From the NCBI GenBank assembly GCA_963977005.1, contig CAXBMQ010000015.1, positions 48,796 through 112,795 of the forward strand: 64,000 bases of DNA, read 5' to 3'. This DNA comes from CAXBCP01 sp963977005 (GTDB lineage: Bacteria; Pseudomonadota; Alphaproteobacteria; MPNO01; UBA830). A program made the translations under genes and the position numbers. The notes under the pieces are model-generated. The model had not been told where the DNA came from, did not search any database, and worked only from the letters and a program-made list of their open reading frames with translations. This document shows, piece by piece, positions 1 to 8,762 of the stretch; position 1 is the first letter of the stretch, and each line of letters begins with the position of its first letter.

Positions 1-2
1 CC

Positions 3-1310
3 CTGGATGCGATCCGCGGCGCTCCGTCGGGCGCAACCGCCCTGTCGGAACTGATTATCGCAGGCCGCCTCCTGTCGATTGTCCTGACCGCAGGTTACGC
101 AATCGTATTTGCCGCAGCCGCCCGCCGGATCACCGGGGACCGCCTTGTCGGATTGATGCTCGGCATTCTGATCGCCGCTTCGCCCGGTATCGGCCTTCAT
201 GCGATTACCCTGCGCCCGGAGCTGCTATCCGGATTCGGCGTTATGGCCGGATTTCTCGCAATCGCCCTGTCCCGGCAGGCGACGGGAATTCGGCCATACG
301 TGCTGGTGGGGCTGGCCGCGACGGCGGTCTACCTGGGGCATATGTCGAAGACCCAGGCGATTATTCCGGCGCTCCTGCTCCCGCTCTTCGGGATCGCCGC
401 CGCGCCGCGCACGGAGGACGGCTTATCCTCCCGCCTGCGGGTTTCCGGGTCGCCCGCACGAACGTGGCTTTTTCCGCTGTTCGCCGCGTTCGTTTTTCTG
501 CCGGTCCTCACCGGCCACATCTACGGCACGCAATACGTCCTCGACAGGCCGGAAATCCCGCCCTATCTGTGGATCGTCGCCGGATGGGTCGTGCTGGCAA
601 TCGTCCTCTATAATTACATCTACCGGAAAAGCGGCCTGTCGGCCGTCTATGCGCTGTCCGCGATCTGCGTCGGCCTCGCGCTGGCCTATGCGGTGAACGC
701 CTTTCATTTTTCACTGGGCAATATCGGCTGGAGCACGGCGTTCATCGAAAACATGAAACGCTTTACCCCGCTCGCAAGCAGCGACCCGACGCTCATCGAC
801 ATCGTGCGCACGGCACTCGATGGCGTAACACACACGATATCGGACCTGTTCACGCAAAACATTCTGTGGGGTATCGGCCGCGCCCTCGTGTTCGGTGCTG
901 CGATCGCGCTCGCCATCGTTCAGTACCGCCGGGGGCAGCGGCTGAATGCGCTTGTCATCGCCGGTCTGTGCATCGGCTCGGTGCTTGTCGCCGTGGCGTT
1001 TTCGCTACGCGGTTTCCGTATTGAATACGGCGTTTATTTCTACTTTATGCCTGTGCTCGCAATCGCACTGGGATATGCCGATCTGGACCGGCCCGGCAAA
1101 TCGCGGGCACGTACGCCTCTTCTGATCCTGCTGGCCGTGATCGCGACCATGCATCTCGTCGGCAGCTACCAGTCGTTTATTGCCGAACCCTACAGGACGG
1201 CATTCCCGAACCTCGCGCATTTCTGCGCCTGGCAGCTGGAAAACGCGCCGTTTTTCGCAGACGCCGTCTATTCGGGCGAACGGTGCTGGGCCGTCTACCA
1301 GAAACCCTGA
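3..1310 (+). CDS. Polytopic membrane protein, N-terminus cut by window edge
   Basis: The reading frame is already open at base 3, so the protein is truncated at the left edge; 435 codons are visible and it ends at TGA 1308-1310. It is strongly hydrophobic, with roughly ten membrane segments separated by short basic loops. An HAITLRPELL segment in the first visible third recalls the Arg-Pro-Glu motif of some GT-C type lipid-linked sugar transferases, but I cannot assign a family. The next genes (opposite strand) are sugar or methyl transferases, so a role in surface glycan or lipid-linked sugar assembly is plausible. That is inference from context; the function is unknown. Confidence 0.6.
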   Translation: MDAIRGAPSGATALSELIIAGRLLSIVLTAGYAIVFAAAARRITGDRLVGLMLGILIAASPGIGLHAITLRPELLSGFGVMAGFLAIALSRQATGIRPYVLVGLAATAVYLGHMSKTQAIIPALLLPLFGIAAAPRTEDGLSSRLRVSGSPARTWLFPLFAAFVFLPVLTGHIYGTQYVLDRPEIPPYLWIVAGWVVLAIVLYNYIYRKSGLSAVYALSAICVGLALAYAVNAFHFSLGNIGWSTAFIENMKRFTPLASSDPTLIDIVRTALDGVTHTISDLFTQNILWGIGRALVFGAAIALAIVQYRRGQRLNALVIAGLCIGSVLVAVAFSLRGFRIEYGVYFYFMPVLAIALGYADLDRPGKSRARTPLLILLAVIATMHLVGSYQSFIAEPYRTAFPNLAHFCAWQLENAPFFADAVYSGERCWAVYQKP

Positions 1311-1331
1311 CCGGCGACCCGGGCCACAGCG

Positions 1332-2162
1332 CTATTTCGGGACCGCGAGGATATTGATGCTGCGCCCGGGAGAGAGCCGCCGGATACGCGCATGGATGTC
1401 ACCGATTGGTTTTCCCGACAGGGTTTCAAAGCGGTAGCCGCAGGAATCGAGGATATCGACCGGCCCGAAGCGGGATTCGCCGCGTTCTTCCAGAACATAT
1501 GGCGCCACCTCCATCACCAGCACCGGACGGTATTTCCGGAGAACCTCGGTCGCGCCGCGCAGGACATCCATCTCGAAGCCGTCCACGTCCAGTTTGACGA
1601 GATCGACCCGTGTCAGGGACGCCGCCGCCACCGCCCTGTCGAGAGACAACGCGTCTGCGCCCGCTGTCGAAACCGGCACACCGAGATGAAGCGGATGTGC
1701 AGCCGTTTTGTCGACGAGCGGCCAGCTGCTGTAAATCTCGTCCGGAGGGGACGAAAGGTCGTCGCTTACGATCATCGCCTGGCTGACCGTCACGACACCT
1801 TCGAGGCCGGGATTCGCGGCCACATTCCGCCGCAGCCGGTCAACGGCGCCCGCGGTCGGCTCGAAAGCGAGGACCCGGCCGGACGGCGCCACAAGTTTCG
1901 CGAATGGCAGCGTATGGGCGCCCATATTGGCGCCGATATCGATCACAACCGCGCCCTGCCCGATCAACCGGGCATAGGCGCGGCGCGTCGACGGTTCGAA
2001 AGAGCCGGTCAGGAAAATCGCAAAATCGATTCCCTCGTCGAGTGCGAGACACCAGTTCAGGCCGCCGCGACGGACCTCCACGACCGGCGCCCGGACGAAC
2101 GTCCGGACCACCCGGTTCGCCAGCCGTGCCAGGCCGACCTTTTGTCTAGTCGACAGGGGCAT
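1332..2162 (-). CDS. FkbM family SAM-dependent methyltransferase
   Basis: A 276-residue class I methyltransferase. Motif I is VVIDIGANMGAHT at residues 72-84, the acidic end of strand 2 is AFEPT near 99-103, and the FkbM hallmark KLDVDGFEMDVLRG lies at 190-203. FkbM enzymes O-methylate sugars or polyketides; in glycan clusters they usually cap or decorate saccharides. ATG at 2162 lies inside the end of the upstream methyltransferase gene (17-base overlap), which suggests translational coupling. It is the last gene of a four- to five-gene minus-strand cluster. The substrate cannot be read from the sequence. Confidence 0.85.
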   Translation of the reverse strand: MPLSTRQKVGLARLANRVVRTFVRAPVVEVRRGGLNWCLALDEGIDFAIFLTGSFEPSTRRAYARLIGQGAVVIDIGANMGAHTLPFAKLVAPSGRVLAFEPTAGAVDRLRRNVAANPGLEGVVTVSQAMIVSDDLSSPPDEIYSSWPLVDKTAAHPLHLGVPVSTAGADALSLDRAVAAASLTRVDLVKLDVDGFEMDVLRGATEVLRKYRPVLVMEVAPYVLEERGESRFGPVDILDSCGYRFETLSGKPIGDIHARIRRLSPGRSINILAVPK

Positions 2163-2886
2163 CGCGGCGCTCCAGAACGATAATCATGCGAAAAGCGCCC
2201 AGCCGGCCCAGACAGGGCATGAGCTTGTCCTCGAGCCACAGCGCGGACCGCACGGACCGTGCCGGCAGCAGGCACCAGTCCCGGAACCCGCCGGTCATCG
2301 CATAGGCCCAGAGGCTGAGCCGCTTTACGCCGATGATTTTCAACGCGGGAAACGCCCGGGCAAAAGCGGCGGCGTGCCGTTTGAAAATCAGATGTGGAAT
2401 GGCCTGGTTGGCATCTTCGGGCCGGGGGCCGTTCATCGGTCCGCTTGCGAGCGGCTCCGCCCCGAGATCGAGCGGTTCTTCGTGAAAAAACCTGTAGGCC
2501 AGCCAACTGACCGGCGTGACCGCGGGCTCGATCATGACCACGCGCCCGCCCGGCCTGAGAACCCGGGCGGCTTCCGCAAAAAACCGACGGGGGTAAGCCA
2601 GATGATGCAGGACATCGAGCATCACCACATTGTCGAAACTGTTCGCGGCAAACGGCAGGTCATGTGCATCCGTCACGACATCCAGCCATGGCGCAGACAC
2701 GATGTCGGTGGCAACCGCGTCGCGCATGGTTTCGCTCAAATATCCGCCGCCGCCGCCGAGTTCGAGGGTCCGCCCGGGGACGCAGTTCCGCTGAATCCGG
2801 TCGTAATAGTCCTGATAGACGGCGCCCAATGCCTTCTTGCGACGCAACGTCGACCGGTATTCCGCCGGGGTCCAGCCAGTCTGCAT
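2146..2886 (-). CDS. Class I SAM-dependent methyltransferase (Methyltransf_11 type)
   Basis: A 246-residue methyltransferase. The glycine-rich SAM loop LELGGGGGYLSE is at 41-52, the acidic segment HDLPFAANSFD at about 74-84, the post-motif LDVLHHL near 89-95 and LRPGG near 108. The open frame extends upstream, but that extension is the antisense-frame shadow of the glycosyltransferase gene. The real start is ATG 2886-2884, whose A is shared with the TGA stop of the upstream gene (TGATG), a classic coupled start. Its position between a glycosyltransferase and an FkbM methyltransferase suggests action on a saccharide or lipid-linked intermediate. Confidence 0.82.
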   Translation of the reverse strand: MQTGWTPAEYRSTLRRKKALGAVYQDYYDRIQRNCVPGRTLELGGGGGYLSETMRDAVATDIVSAPWLDVVTDAHDLPFAANSFDNVVMLDVLHHLAYPRRFFAEAARVLRPGGRVVMIEPAVTPVSWLAYRFFHEEPLDLGAEPLASGPMNGPRPEDANQAIPHLIFKRHAAAFARAFPALKIIGVKRLSLWAYAMTGGFRDWCLLPARSVRSALWLEDKLMPCLGRLGAFRMIIVLERRDAPVD

Positions 2887-4373
2887 CAGATGGCTGCAAG
2901 TTTCCTGAAACCGAAAACCACCATTCGGAGCAACAACCACCCGTGCCGGAAGCGCGATATCTGCGTTTCGCCGTAAGTCCGGCTGGCATAGCGCACCGGC
3001 AGGTCGATGATCCGCAGGTTCAGTTTGCTCGCGCCGAAGATCAGATCGAAATCTCCGAAAGGGTCGAAATTGCCGAAGTAACTGCGGCCACGCGCAATCT
3101 GATCGTAATGGGCCCTGGTAAGCACCTTGGTTCCGCACAGGGTGTCTGTAATCCGCTGGTTCAAAAGCCAGCTGAAAATCCACGCAAACACCGAATTGGC
3201 GATATGATTCAAGAACCGCATCGCATCGTCGTCCATCGGATAAACAAGGCGGCTGCCGTTTATCAGGTCGCCCTTTCCCGACGTCAGCGCATCGTAGAAT
3301 TTCGGCAGGTCCTCGGGCCGGACGGTCAGGTCGCCGTCGAGAATCATCAGGATATCGCCGGTCGCCATGGAGAAGCCCTTGCGCATGGCGTCGCCCTTCC
3401 CGACACCGTCCTGACGTGCGTAGAGGATTTTGCGGCGGCCCGCATATTCCCGGGCGACCCGCTCGATTTCCTCGTACGTCCCGTCCTGGCTATGCCCCTC
3501 GATAAACACGATCTCCAGTTCGCTGCCGAAATCGGGCAGGCGTTTGACCGCGGCTTCGACATTTCCGCGTTCGTTCCGGCACGGGATGACCACGCTGACG
3601 CTTTGGGGCTTGCCGGAGCGATGCCGTGTCGACCGCCCGACGGTGTAGTTCCGGATGTTCAGCCGCCGCACCAGCGGCAGGAAACTGAGCCACCGGTTTA
3701 TGACATCGCCGAGCCCCCACAATCGGACCGGGACGAGGATACGCCGTTCCTGTTTCACGACCTCGAAATCGCCAAGTTCGTAAAAATGCCTGATATCCGC
3801 GGGCGGTATATGGTTCTGAGGCCCCTGCGGCGCCTTGTAGCCGAGGTATTCGGCGACGCGCAGGATCGGCTCCCATCCATGCGCGTAATAACTGGTGATC
3901 AGCCGCGTATCCGCATGACACAAGGGATGCAGGGCTTCGAGCAGGGCCTGACAGTCGTTCAGATATCCGATCGTATCCGACAGGACGATAATGTCGAAGG
4001 GCCCGTCCTCAACCAGCGTCGACAGATCGGGGCCCTCGATATCGAACTGATGGAATGTCAGGTCAGGGTGGTTTTGACGCGCGACCCCGACGATCTCGGG
4101 GCTGAAATCGACGCCGACGCCCCGGGAAGGCCTGAGAGATGCGAGCAGGTCCCCGTTTCCGCACCCGAGATCGAGAACGTTGCTGCCCCCGGGAACGAGA
4201 AACTGCATGTTCTTGCGGTCTATGCGGTGGAAATAGCGACCTCTGCGTTTGGCGAGTGTCTTTGACTGGGCGAGAGTGGCAACCTGTTTGAGAATCGCGG
4301 TCTTCCGGGCCTGTTGCGGATCCTCGGCATCGCGAAGCGACGACTCCCGATCAGTTTCCGTCGGGTTTGCCAA
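2886..4373 (-). CDS. Bifunctional methyltransferase / family 2 glycosyltransferase
   Basis: Two enzymes in one chain of about 495 residues. The N-terminal half is a class I methyltransferase with NVLDLGCGNGD near residues 65-75. The C-terminal part, from about residue 258, is a DPM1-like GT2 domain: SVVIPCRNERGN, then MILDGDLTVRPEDL containing the DGD metal/nucleotide-sugar motif near 346, and a distal hydrophobic segment. TTG at 4373 is my preferred start because AGGAGG sits five bases before it; in-frame ATG 4424 and TTG 4448 lack a ribosome site and would overlap the upstream gene further. Likely role: transfer of a sugar to a polyprenyl or glycan acceptor plus methylation. The substrates are unknown. 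Confidence 0.85.
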   Translation of the reverse strand: MANPTETDRESSLRDAEDPQQARKTAILKQVATLAQSKTLAKRRGRYFHRIDRKNMQFLVPGGSNVLDLGCGNGDLLASLRPSRGVGVDFSPEIVGVARQNHPDLTFHQFDIEGPDLSTLVEDGPFDIIVLSDTIGYLNDCQALLEALHPLCHADTRLITSYYAHGWEPILRVAEYLGYKAPQGPQNHIPPADIRHFYELGDFEVVKQERRILVPVRLWGLGDVINRWLSFLPLVRRLNIRNYTVGRSTRHRSGKPQSVSVVIPCRNERGNVEAAVKRLPDFGSELEIVFIEGHSQDGTYEEIERVAREYAGRRKILYARQDGVGKGDAMRKGFSMATGDILMILDGDLTVRPEDLPKFYDALTSGKGDLINGSRLVYPMDDDAMRFLNHIANSVFAWIFSWLLNQRITDTLCGTKVLTRAHYDQIARGRSYFGNFDPFGDFDLIFGASKLNLRIIDLPVRYASRTYGETQISRFRHGWLLLRMVVFGFRKLAAI

Positions 4374-4917
4374 CGGCGCCTCCTGGACCTTCTTTCGGGT
4401 CCGTGCCGGTCTTGCCGATCTCATCGAGAATCGGTCGGATCGACTCAAGATAGACCCGAATCGATTTCAGCATTTTTTCCTGTTTCTCGGGTGTCACCGG
4501 CTTCAGGTTCGAGACGCCTTCCTCAAAGCCCTTGGGAAATTGCTGGCCTGCCTTCTTGGCCGCTTTGCCAAGATCGTTCACCTGCGTTCTCAGCACGGGT
4601 ACCAGAGTAACAACCACGCCGACGACGACGAATGCGGAAATGAGCATCTTGATTGAAAACGGCGTCAGCGACCGGATCAGTTCGCGTCTTTCGGCATGAC
4701 GCGCGGGCAACCTGATCGACTCGCCCCGGCCGGCATCGAGAAGCGCCTGGAAGTACCGGCGCTTGGTTTCGACCAAATCGGCATGTGCTTCCGCGACATT
4801 TGCACCGCTTCCGACGAGGCCGAGTTCCTTGAGAAGGAAAATGAATTTGCCGTCCCGCTCAATAAAGCAGACCTCGTAGTCCAGCTCCATAAACTGACCA
4901 AGGTTCCTGGGCCCCAT
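4351..4917 (-). CDS. Membrane-anchored protein with possible HicB-like N-terminal domain
   Basis: About 188 residues. The N-terminal part (YEVCFIERDGKFIFLLKELG, then GANVAEAHADL) has the strand-strand-helix pattern and EAxxxL turn of the HicB/UPF0150 fold, but this is a weak visual match. One membrane helix (MLISAFVVVGVVVTLVPVL) follows, then a charged, probably helical C-terminal region. ATG 4917 is chosen over GTG 4935; GGGGA lies upstream of it. The gene overlaps the start of the methyltransferase-glycosyltransferase by about 20 bases, so the two are probably co-transcribed. Function unknown; no HicA toxin partner is visible, so a toxin-antitoxin role is unlikely. Confidence 0.6.
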   Translation of the reverse strand: MGPRNLGQFMELDYEVCFIERDGKFIFLLKELGLVGSGANVAEAHADLVETKRRYFQALLDAGRGESIRLPARHAERRELIRSLTPFSIKMLISAFVVVGVVVTLVPVLRTQVNDLGKAAKKAGQQFPKGFEEGVSNLKPVTPEKQEKMLKSIRVYLESIRPILDEIGKTGTDPKEGPGGAVGKPDGN

Positions 4918-5061
4918 CGATGACTGTCCCCGCACGTCGCTCGTCTTTTGGTTTTATGATCCGCTGTCCGAATAGACCATCAGCGGGTATCGCACGCAAG
5001 AGCATCCATGACCGTACGCCTCCGGTGAGGCATTCCCCGTGTTCGCGACCTGCGGACTGTC

Positions 5062-5817
5062 CTAGAGCGCGTTGGCGGGCCGCCGGATCGTGCGCCACAT
5101 ATGGGCCGCCGGCGAGCTGTCATTGCCCAGGCCTTCCGCCGGCTGCCTGAAGTTGCGGCCGATAATGTCCTCGAAATCCTCAACCTGGACGACCGTGTCG
5201 GGATCGAACGAATACAGATCGTTCAGGCAGATCATGCGCGCCGACATATACCATTTGTGGTTCCGCGCTTCGTCGTAATCCCGCTGGATATAAGGTTCGA
5301 CCCGATAGTCGTCGCCGAACCGTTTGGCATAGGAGTCCGGGTATTCGTAGCCGACCGACTCGTCGGGAAAAAACCGCAGCGCCTGGTGCATCCTGATGGC
5401 CCAGGAAACCTCCTCGTCGACATAGGGTTCCAGCATCTGCGCGCCCCAGTAGCCGTGATCGGGGCGAAAAAACGCGATGACCGACACGTCGTGCAACAGG
5501 CAGGCCAGCACCATCTTTTCGGAAAGGCCGTTCTTTCGTGCCAGCGCCGCGCTTTGCAGCAGATGCTGTTTGGAGGGCCCGAATCTTAGATTGAAAAAAT
5601 CGATGAGCGTCGGCTTCTCGGGCATTTTCGGCAGCCGCGGGTCCTCTCCCATCAGCGCCGGTTTCACAGGACCCATCTTGAAATCGGGATTGTCGACCCA
5701 CTCGCCATCTGCCAGCTTGTTGATATGCGAGCGGTAGACAATTTTTTCGCCCAGTTCCTGCATCTGCTGGAACTCAAGCGCGTCCGCCTTTTCCGAAATG
5801 CCCTGCCCATCGGCCAT
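5062..5817 (-). CDS. HD-domain metal-dependent hydrolase
   Basis: A 251-residue protein with the HD-superfamily metal-binding pattern: H85 in SKQHLLQSA, the doublet H109-D110 in CLLHDVS, then H121 in RPDHGYWGAQ and H144 in RMHQALRFF. HD proteins hydrolyse phosphate esters, nucleotides or related bonds, and some act as mono-oxygenases on phosphonates. The spacing HD...DHGYWGA resembles the small phosphohydrolases rather than the HD-GYP cyclic-di-GMP enzymes. ATG at 5817 is a clean start. It stands alone between the glycan cluster and the zinc-ribbon gene. The substrate cannot be inferred. Confidence 0.75.
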   Translation of the reverse strand: MADGQGISEKADALEFQQMQELGEKIVYRSHINKLADGEWVDNPDFKMGPVKPALMGEDPRLPKMPEKPTLIDFFNLRFGPSKQHLLQSAALARKNGLSEKMVLACLLHDVSVIAFFRPDHGYWGAQMLEPYVDEEVSWAIRMHQALRFFPDESVGYEYPDSYAKRFGDDYRVEPYIQRDYDEARNHKWYMSARMICLNDLYSFDPDTVVQVEDFEDIIGRNFRQPAEGLGNDSSPAAHMWRTIRRPANAL

Positions 5818-5863
5818 CTGACTGCCCTTCGATTGTGAAATTGTCTTGCGCGGGAAGTCTACC

Positions 5864-6094
5864 CTAGAACAGAAACCGCAGAAACAACCCGGCGAAAATT
5901 ACCAATACGACCATGAAAACCGCTTTATCGACGGAACTGCCGACCTGCATCGCCTTCAGGTACCTGTTTTCCTGGCCGGGATTGGGACTGCCGTCGGGCA
6001 GAAAGCGGAGATCCTTGCCGCAGGACCGGCATTCATCCGGATAGGACATCACGTTGCGGCCGCAATGGGGACAGTCGATCCAGTTATCGACCAT
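5864..6094 (-). CDS. Small zinc-ribbon membrane protein (76 aa)
   Basis: A 76-residue protein. Cys8-x2-Cys11 and Cys22-x2-Cys25 form a zinc-ribbon knuckle pair (CPHCG...CRSCG), followed by a linker and one C-terminal membrane helix (residues 58-74) ending FLRFLF. ATG 6094-6092 overlaps the TGA of the GST gene (TGATG), so the start is firm and coupling is likely; the longer upstream reading frame is antisense shadow. Such proteins are tail-anchored adaptor-like peptides of unknown role. Confidence 0.7.
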   Translation of the reverse strand: MVDNWIDCPHCGRNVMSYPDECRSCGKDLRFLPDGSPNPGQENRYLKAMQVGSSVDKAVFMVVLVIFAGLFLRFLF

Positions 6095-6801
6095 CAGTCG
6101 CGCTCGAACTGGCCCTTGCCGAACAGGAGATCCCGCGTCTCGTCGCTCATCGCCTTCGATCCGCGGTGCTCTGCCAGCAGTTCCATGCCTTGCTGCACCC
6201 CCGGCCGGGCCGACATGTCGTCGAACCAGCGCTTCACGTTGGGAAAGTCCGCCTTGTCGATCCCCTGGCGCCGCGACGGCCTTGCCCAGGGCCAGCATGC
6301 CATGTCGGCAATCGAATAGGCCGCGCCGCCGAGCCACGGGTTTTCGGCAAGCCGCCGGTCCATCACGCCGTAAAGGCGGCGCACTTCCTTCGAATAGCGC
6401 TCCACACCGTAGGGCACGTCCTCGCCGCCCATCGCCTGGCGGAAATGATGCGCCTGCCCCGCCATCGGGCCGAGCCCGCCCATCTGCCACATCAACCATT
6501 CCATAACAGACTTACGTGCGCGGATGTCGTCCGGATCGGGCAGGAACCTGCATTCCTTCTCCGCGAGGTAGATCATGATCGCGCCGGTCTCGAACACGGC
6601 GACGGGATCGCCGCCATCGGCGGGGGCATGATCGACGATTGCCGGGATTCGGTTGTTGGGGCTGATCGCCAGAAAATCCGGGTCGAACTGGTCGCCCCGG
6701 TTGATATTCACCGCCACGACCTCGTTCTCAAGGCCCAGTTCGGCGATCAGGATAGATACCTTGTGCCCGTTCGGCGTCGGCCAGGTGTATTGGGTGATCA
6801 T
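6094..6801 (-). CDS. yfcG: Glutathione S-transferase, Nu class (YfcG/YghU-like)
   Basis: A 235-residue GST-fold protein. The N-terminal thioredoxin-like domain has TPNGHKVSILIAELGL, the cis-proline region NRIPAIVDH and the SNAIL-type motif FETGAIMIYLAEK. The C-terminal helical domain has WLMWQMGGLGPMAGQ, ERYSKEVRRLYGVMDRRL and SIADMACWPW. These are diagnostic of the E. coli YfcG/YghU class, which reduces disulfide bonds using glutathione and lacks a conventional Ser/Tyr nucleophile. ATG 6801 overlaps the dehydrogenase stop as ATGA. Co-transcription with an organic-acid dehydrogenase suggests a housekeeping redox role; that is inference. Confidence 0.88.
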   Translation of the reverse strand: MITQYTWPTPNGHKVSILIAELGLENEVVAVNINRGDQFDPDFLAISPNNRIPAIVDHAPADGGDPVAVFETGAIMIYLAEKECRFLPDPDDIRARKSVMEWLMWQMGGLGPMAGQAHHFRQAMGGEDVPYGVERYSKEVRRLYGVMDRRLAENPWLGGAAYSIADMACWPWARPSRRQGIDKADFPNVKRWFDDMSARPGVQQGMELLAEHRGSKAMSDETRDLLFGKGQFERD

Positions 6802-7856
6802 ATGGCCGCGGCGATGGCCTTGCCCGCTTCGGCAGTCGTCGCCTGCCCGCCGAGATCGCGGGTGCACGGCCCACCATCGCCGAGCACGGTCTCGATCGCG
6901 GCAACGATGGCCGCCCCCGCCTCGCGCTCGCCGAAATGATCCAGCATCAGCGCCGCCGACCAGATCTGGGCGACCGGGTTGGCGATGCCCTGGCCGAAGA
7001 TGTCGGGCGCCGAGCCGTGGACCGGTTCGAACATCGACGGGTGGTCGCGTTCCGGGTTGATATTGGCCGATGCCGCGATGCCGATGGAACCGGCGATTGC
7101 CGGGCCGAGATCGGACAGGATATCGCCGAACAGGTTGGAGCCGACGACGACGTCGAACCAGTCCGGGCTGGTCACGAAGCGCGCGGTCAGGATATCAATA
7201 TGGAACTGGTCGGTTTCGATATCGGGATAGTTCGCCGCCATGGCCGCGAAGCGTTCGTCCCAGTAGGGCATGGAATGGATAATGCCGTTGGACTTGGTTG
7301 CAGACGTCACCTTCTTCGCCGGGCGGGTCTGCGCCAGCTCGAACGCATAGCGCATCACGCGGTCGCAGCCCGCACGGGTAAACACCGCCTGCTGGACCGC
7401 CATTTCGGCATCGGTGCCGTCATACATCCGCCCGCCGATCTGCGAATACTCCCCCTCGACGTTTTCGCGCACGATCATCATGTCGATATCTTCCGGCCCG
7501 CGCCCCGCGAGCGGCGAGGCGACCCCGGGCAGCAGTCGCGCCGGGCGCAGGTTCACGTATTGGAAAAACTCCCGCCGGATCGGGATCAGCATCCCCCACA
7601 GCGATACATGATCGGGCACGCCCGGCATGCCGACCGCGCCCAGAAAGACCGCATCGAACGGGCGCAGCCGGTCGATACCGTCTTCCGGCATGATGCGGCC
7701 GGTTTTGGCGTAATCGTCGCAGTTCCAGCCGAATTCGGTGAAGTCATAGTCGATGCCGAATTTCGCGCCCGCCGCCTCCAGGGCGCGCAGCCCCTCGGGC
7801 ATCACTTCCTTGCCGATCCCGTCGCCGGGAATAACGGCGATTTTATAAGTGCTCAT
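6798..7856 (-). CDS. Tartrate/D-malate-type dehydrogenase (isocitrate/isopropylmalate DH family)
   Basis: A 352-residue beta-decarboxylating dehydrogenase. The start IAVIPGDGIGKEV is followed by LWGMLIPIRREFFQYVNLRP, DIDMMIVRENVEGEYSQIGGR (substrate-binding Arg and Tyr region), KVTSATKSNGI (catalytic Lys), DILSDLGPAIAGSIG (metal Asp residues) and FEPVHGSAPDIFGQGIANP. The LWGMLIPIRR and RENVEGEYSQ forms match tartrate dehydrogenase/decarboxylase and D-malate dehydrogenase better than LeuB or Icd. It would oxidise D-malate or tartrate with NAD+. It is first in a run with the GST and zinc-ribbon genes, four bases downstream of the EamA gene. Confidence 0.85.
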   Translation of the reverse strand: MSTYKIAVIPGDGIGKEVMPEGLRALEAAGAKFGIDYDFTEFGWNCDDYAKTGRIMPEDGIDRLRPFDAVFLGAVGMPGVPDHVSLWGMLIPIRREFFQYVNLRPARLLPGVASPLAGRGPEDIDMMIVRENVEGEYSQIGGRMYDGTDAEMAVQQAVFTRAGCDRVMRYAFELAQTRPAKKVTSATKSNGIIHSMPYWDERFAAMAANYPDIETDQFHIDILTARFVTSPDWFDVVVGSNLFGDILSDLGPAIAGSIGIAASANINPERDHPSMFEPVHGSAPDIFGQGIANPVAQIWSAALMLDHFGEREAGAAIVAAIETVLGDGGPCTRDLGGQATTAEAGKAIAAAI

Positions 7857-7860
7857 GACT

Positions 7861-8736
7861 TCAATGCCCGCCTTTGCGTTCGAAAACGATCACGTAGTAG
7901 CTGGCGCCGAAGATAACCAGCGCACCCGCCCAGGTATAGATGTCGGAGGTCTCGCCAAAGACGAGCCAGCCGAGGATTGCCGCCGTGATCAGCCGGGAAA
8001 AATCGAAAGGCTGAACGACGCGCGCGTCCGCGACGGCGATCGACCGGGTGATCGCATACTGGCCCAGCAGCGCGAACAGCCCGACCCCCAGGATCGCCGG
8101 CGCGTCGGCCAGCACCGGGTCGGTCCAGTACAGCCAGGCAGGTACGGCGGACAGCACCAGCATCAGGAGGCTGACATAGGCCACCATGACCGACGCGCTT
8201 TCGGTCCGTGACAGGAATTTCATGCAGGTGTTTACCCCGGCGAACAGCACCGCTGTCGCAATCGCCGCGAGCATGCCGAAACTGACATCCTGGAAACCAG
8301 GGCGCAGGATGATCAGCGCACCGACAAACGCGACCGCCACCGCCCCCCATGTTCGGGATCCCGCGGTTTCGCGCAGGATAAAAATCGCAAACAGGATGGT
8401 GAAAATCGGCTGGAAATAGAGCAGCGCGGTGTAGTCGGAAATGGGGATCACGCTGACCGCGTAGAACCAGCACATCATGCCGCCATAGGTGAAAATCGAC
8501 CGCAACAGGTGGAGCGGGAAAACGCCCGTCCTCATGACCGTCACGCCGTTGCGCAGGATCAGGGGCACGACAAAGCCGAGCGCGATGACCGCCCGCATGA
8601 ACGCGATCTGGGCCGTCGAATAGTCCGATGATAGTTCACGCGTACACACCGATGCCAGCGTGTAGCCGAGCCCCGCCAGGATCATCCAGGCAGGGCCGGC
8701 AATCACGGGCGGCACATCCGCGAAGGGGTTTTTCAT
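7861..8736 (-). CDS. EamA/DMT-family drug/metabolite exporter
   Basis: A 291-residue inner-membrane protein with about ten membrane helices arranged as two EamA repeats. The first repeat ends near AFVGALIILRPGF, and the second near RVVQPFDFSRLITAAILGWLVFGE, both typical of this family. Substrates of the family include amino acids, nucleobases and drugs, and they cannot be predicted from sequence. Its stop is four bases before the dehydrogenase ATG, so it probably leads that operon. A palindromic element lies directly upstream. Confidence 0.88.
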   Translation of the reverse strand: MKNPFADVPPVIAGPAWMILAGLGYTLASVCTRELSSDYSTAQIAFMRAVIALGFVVPLILRNGVTVMRTGVFPLHLLRSIFTYGGMMCWFYAVSVIPISDYTALLYFQPIFTILFAIFILRETAGSRTWGAVAVAFVGALIILRPGFQDVSFGMLAAIATAVLFAGVNTCMKFLSRTESASVMVAYVSLLMLVLSAVPAWLYWTDPVLADAPAILGVGLFALLGQYAITRSIAVADARVVQPFDFSRLITAAILGWLVFGETSDIYTWAGALVIFGASYYVIVFERKGGH

Positions 8737-8762
8737 GCGGGAAATCTCACGCGAACACCAGC

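Noticed and set aside
2887..3183. N-terminal extension of the methyltransferase frame
   Set aside because: It overlaps the glycosyltransferase coding sequence in another frame and has no methyltransferase features; the TGATG junction at 2886 gives the start.
4351..4917. Type II toxin-antitoxin system
   Set aside because: Only a weak HicB-like resemblance, a membrane helix follows, and no HicA-like toxin gene is adjacent.
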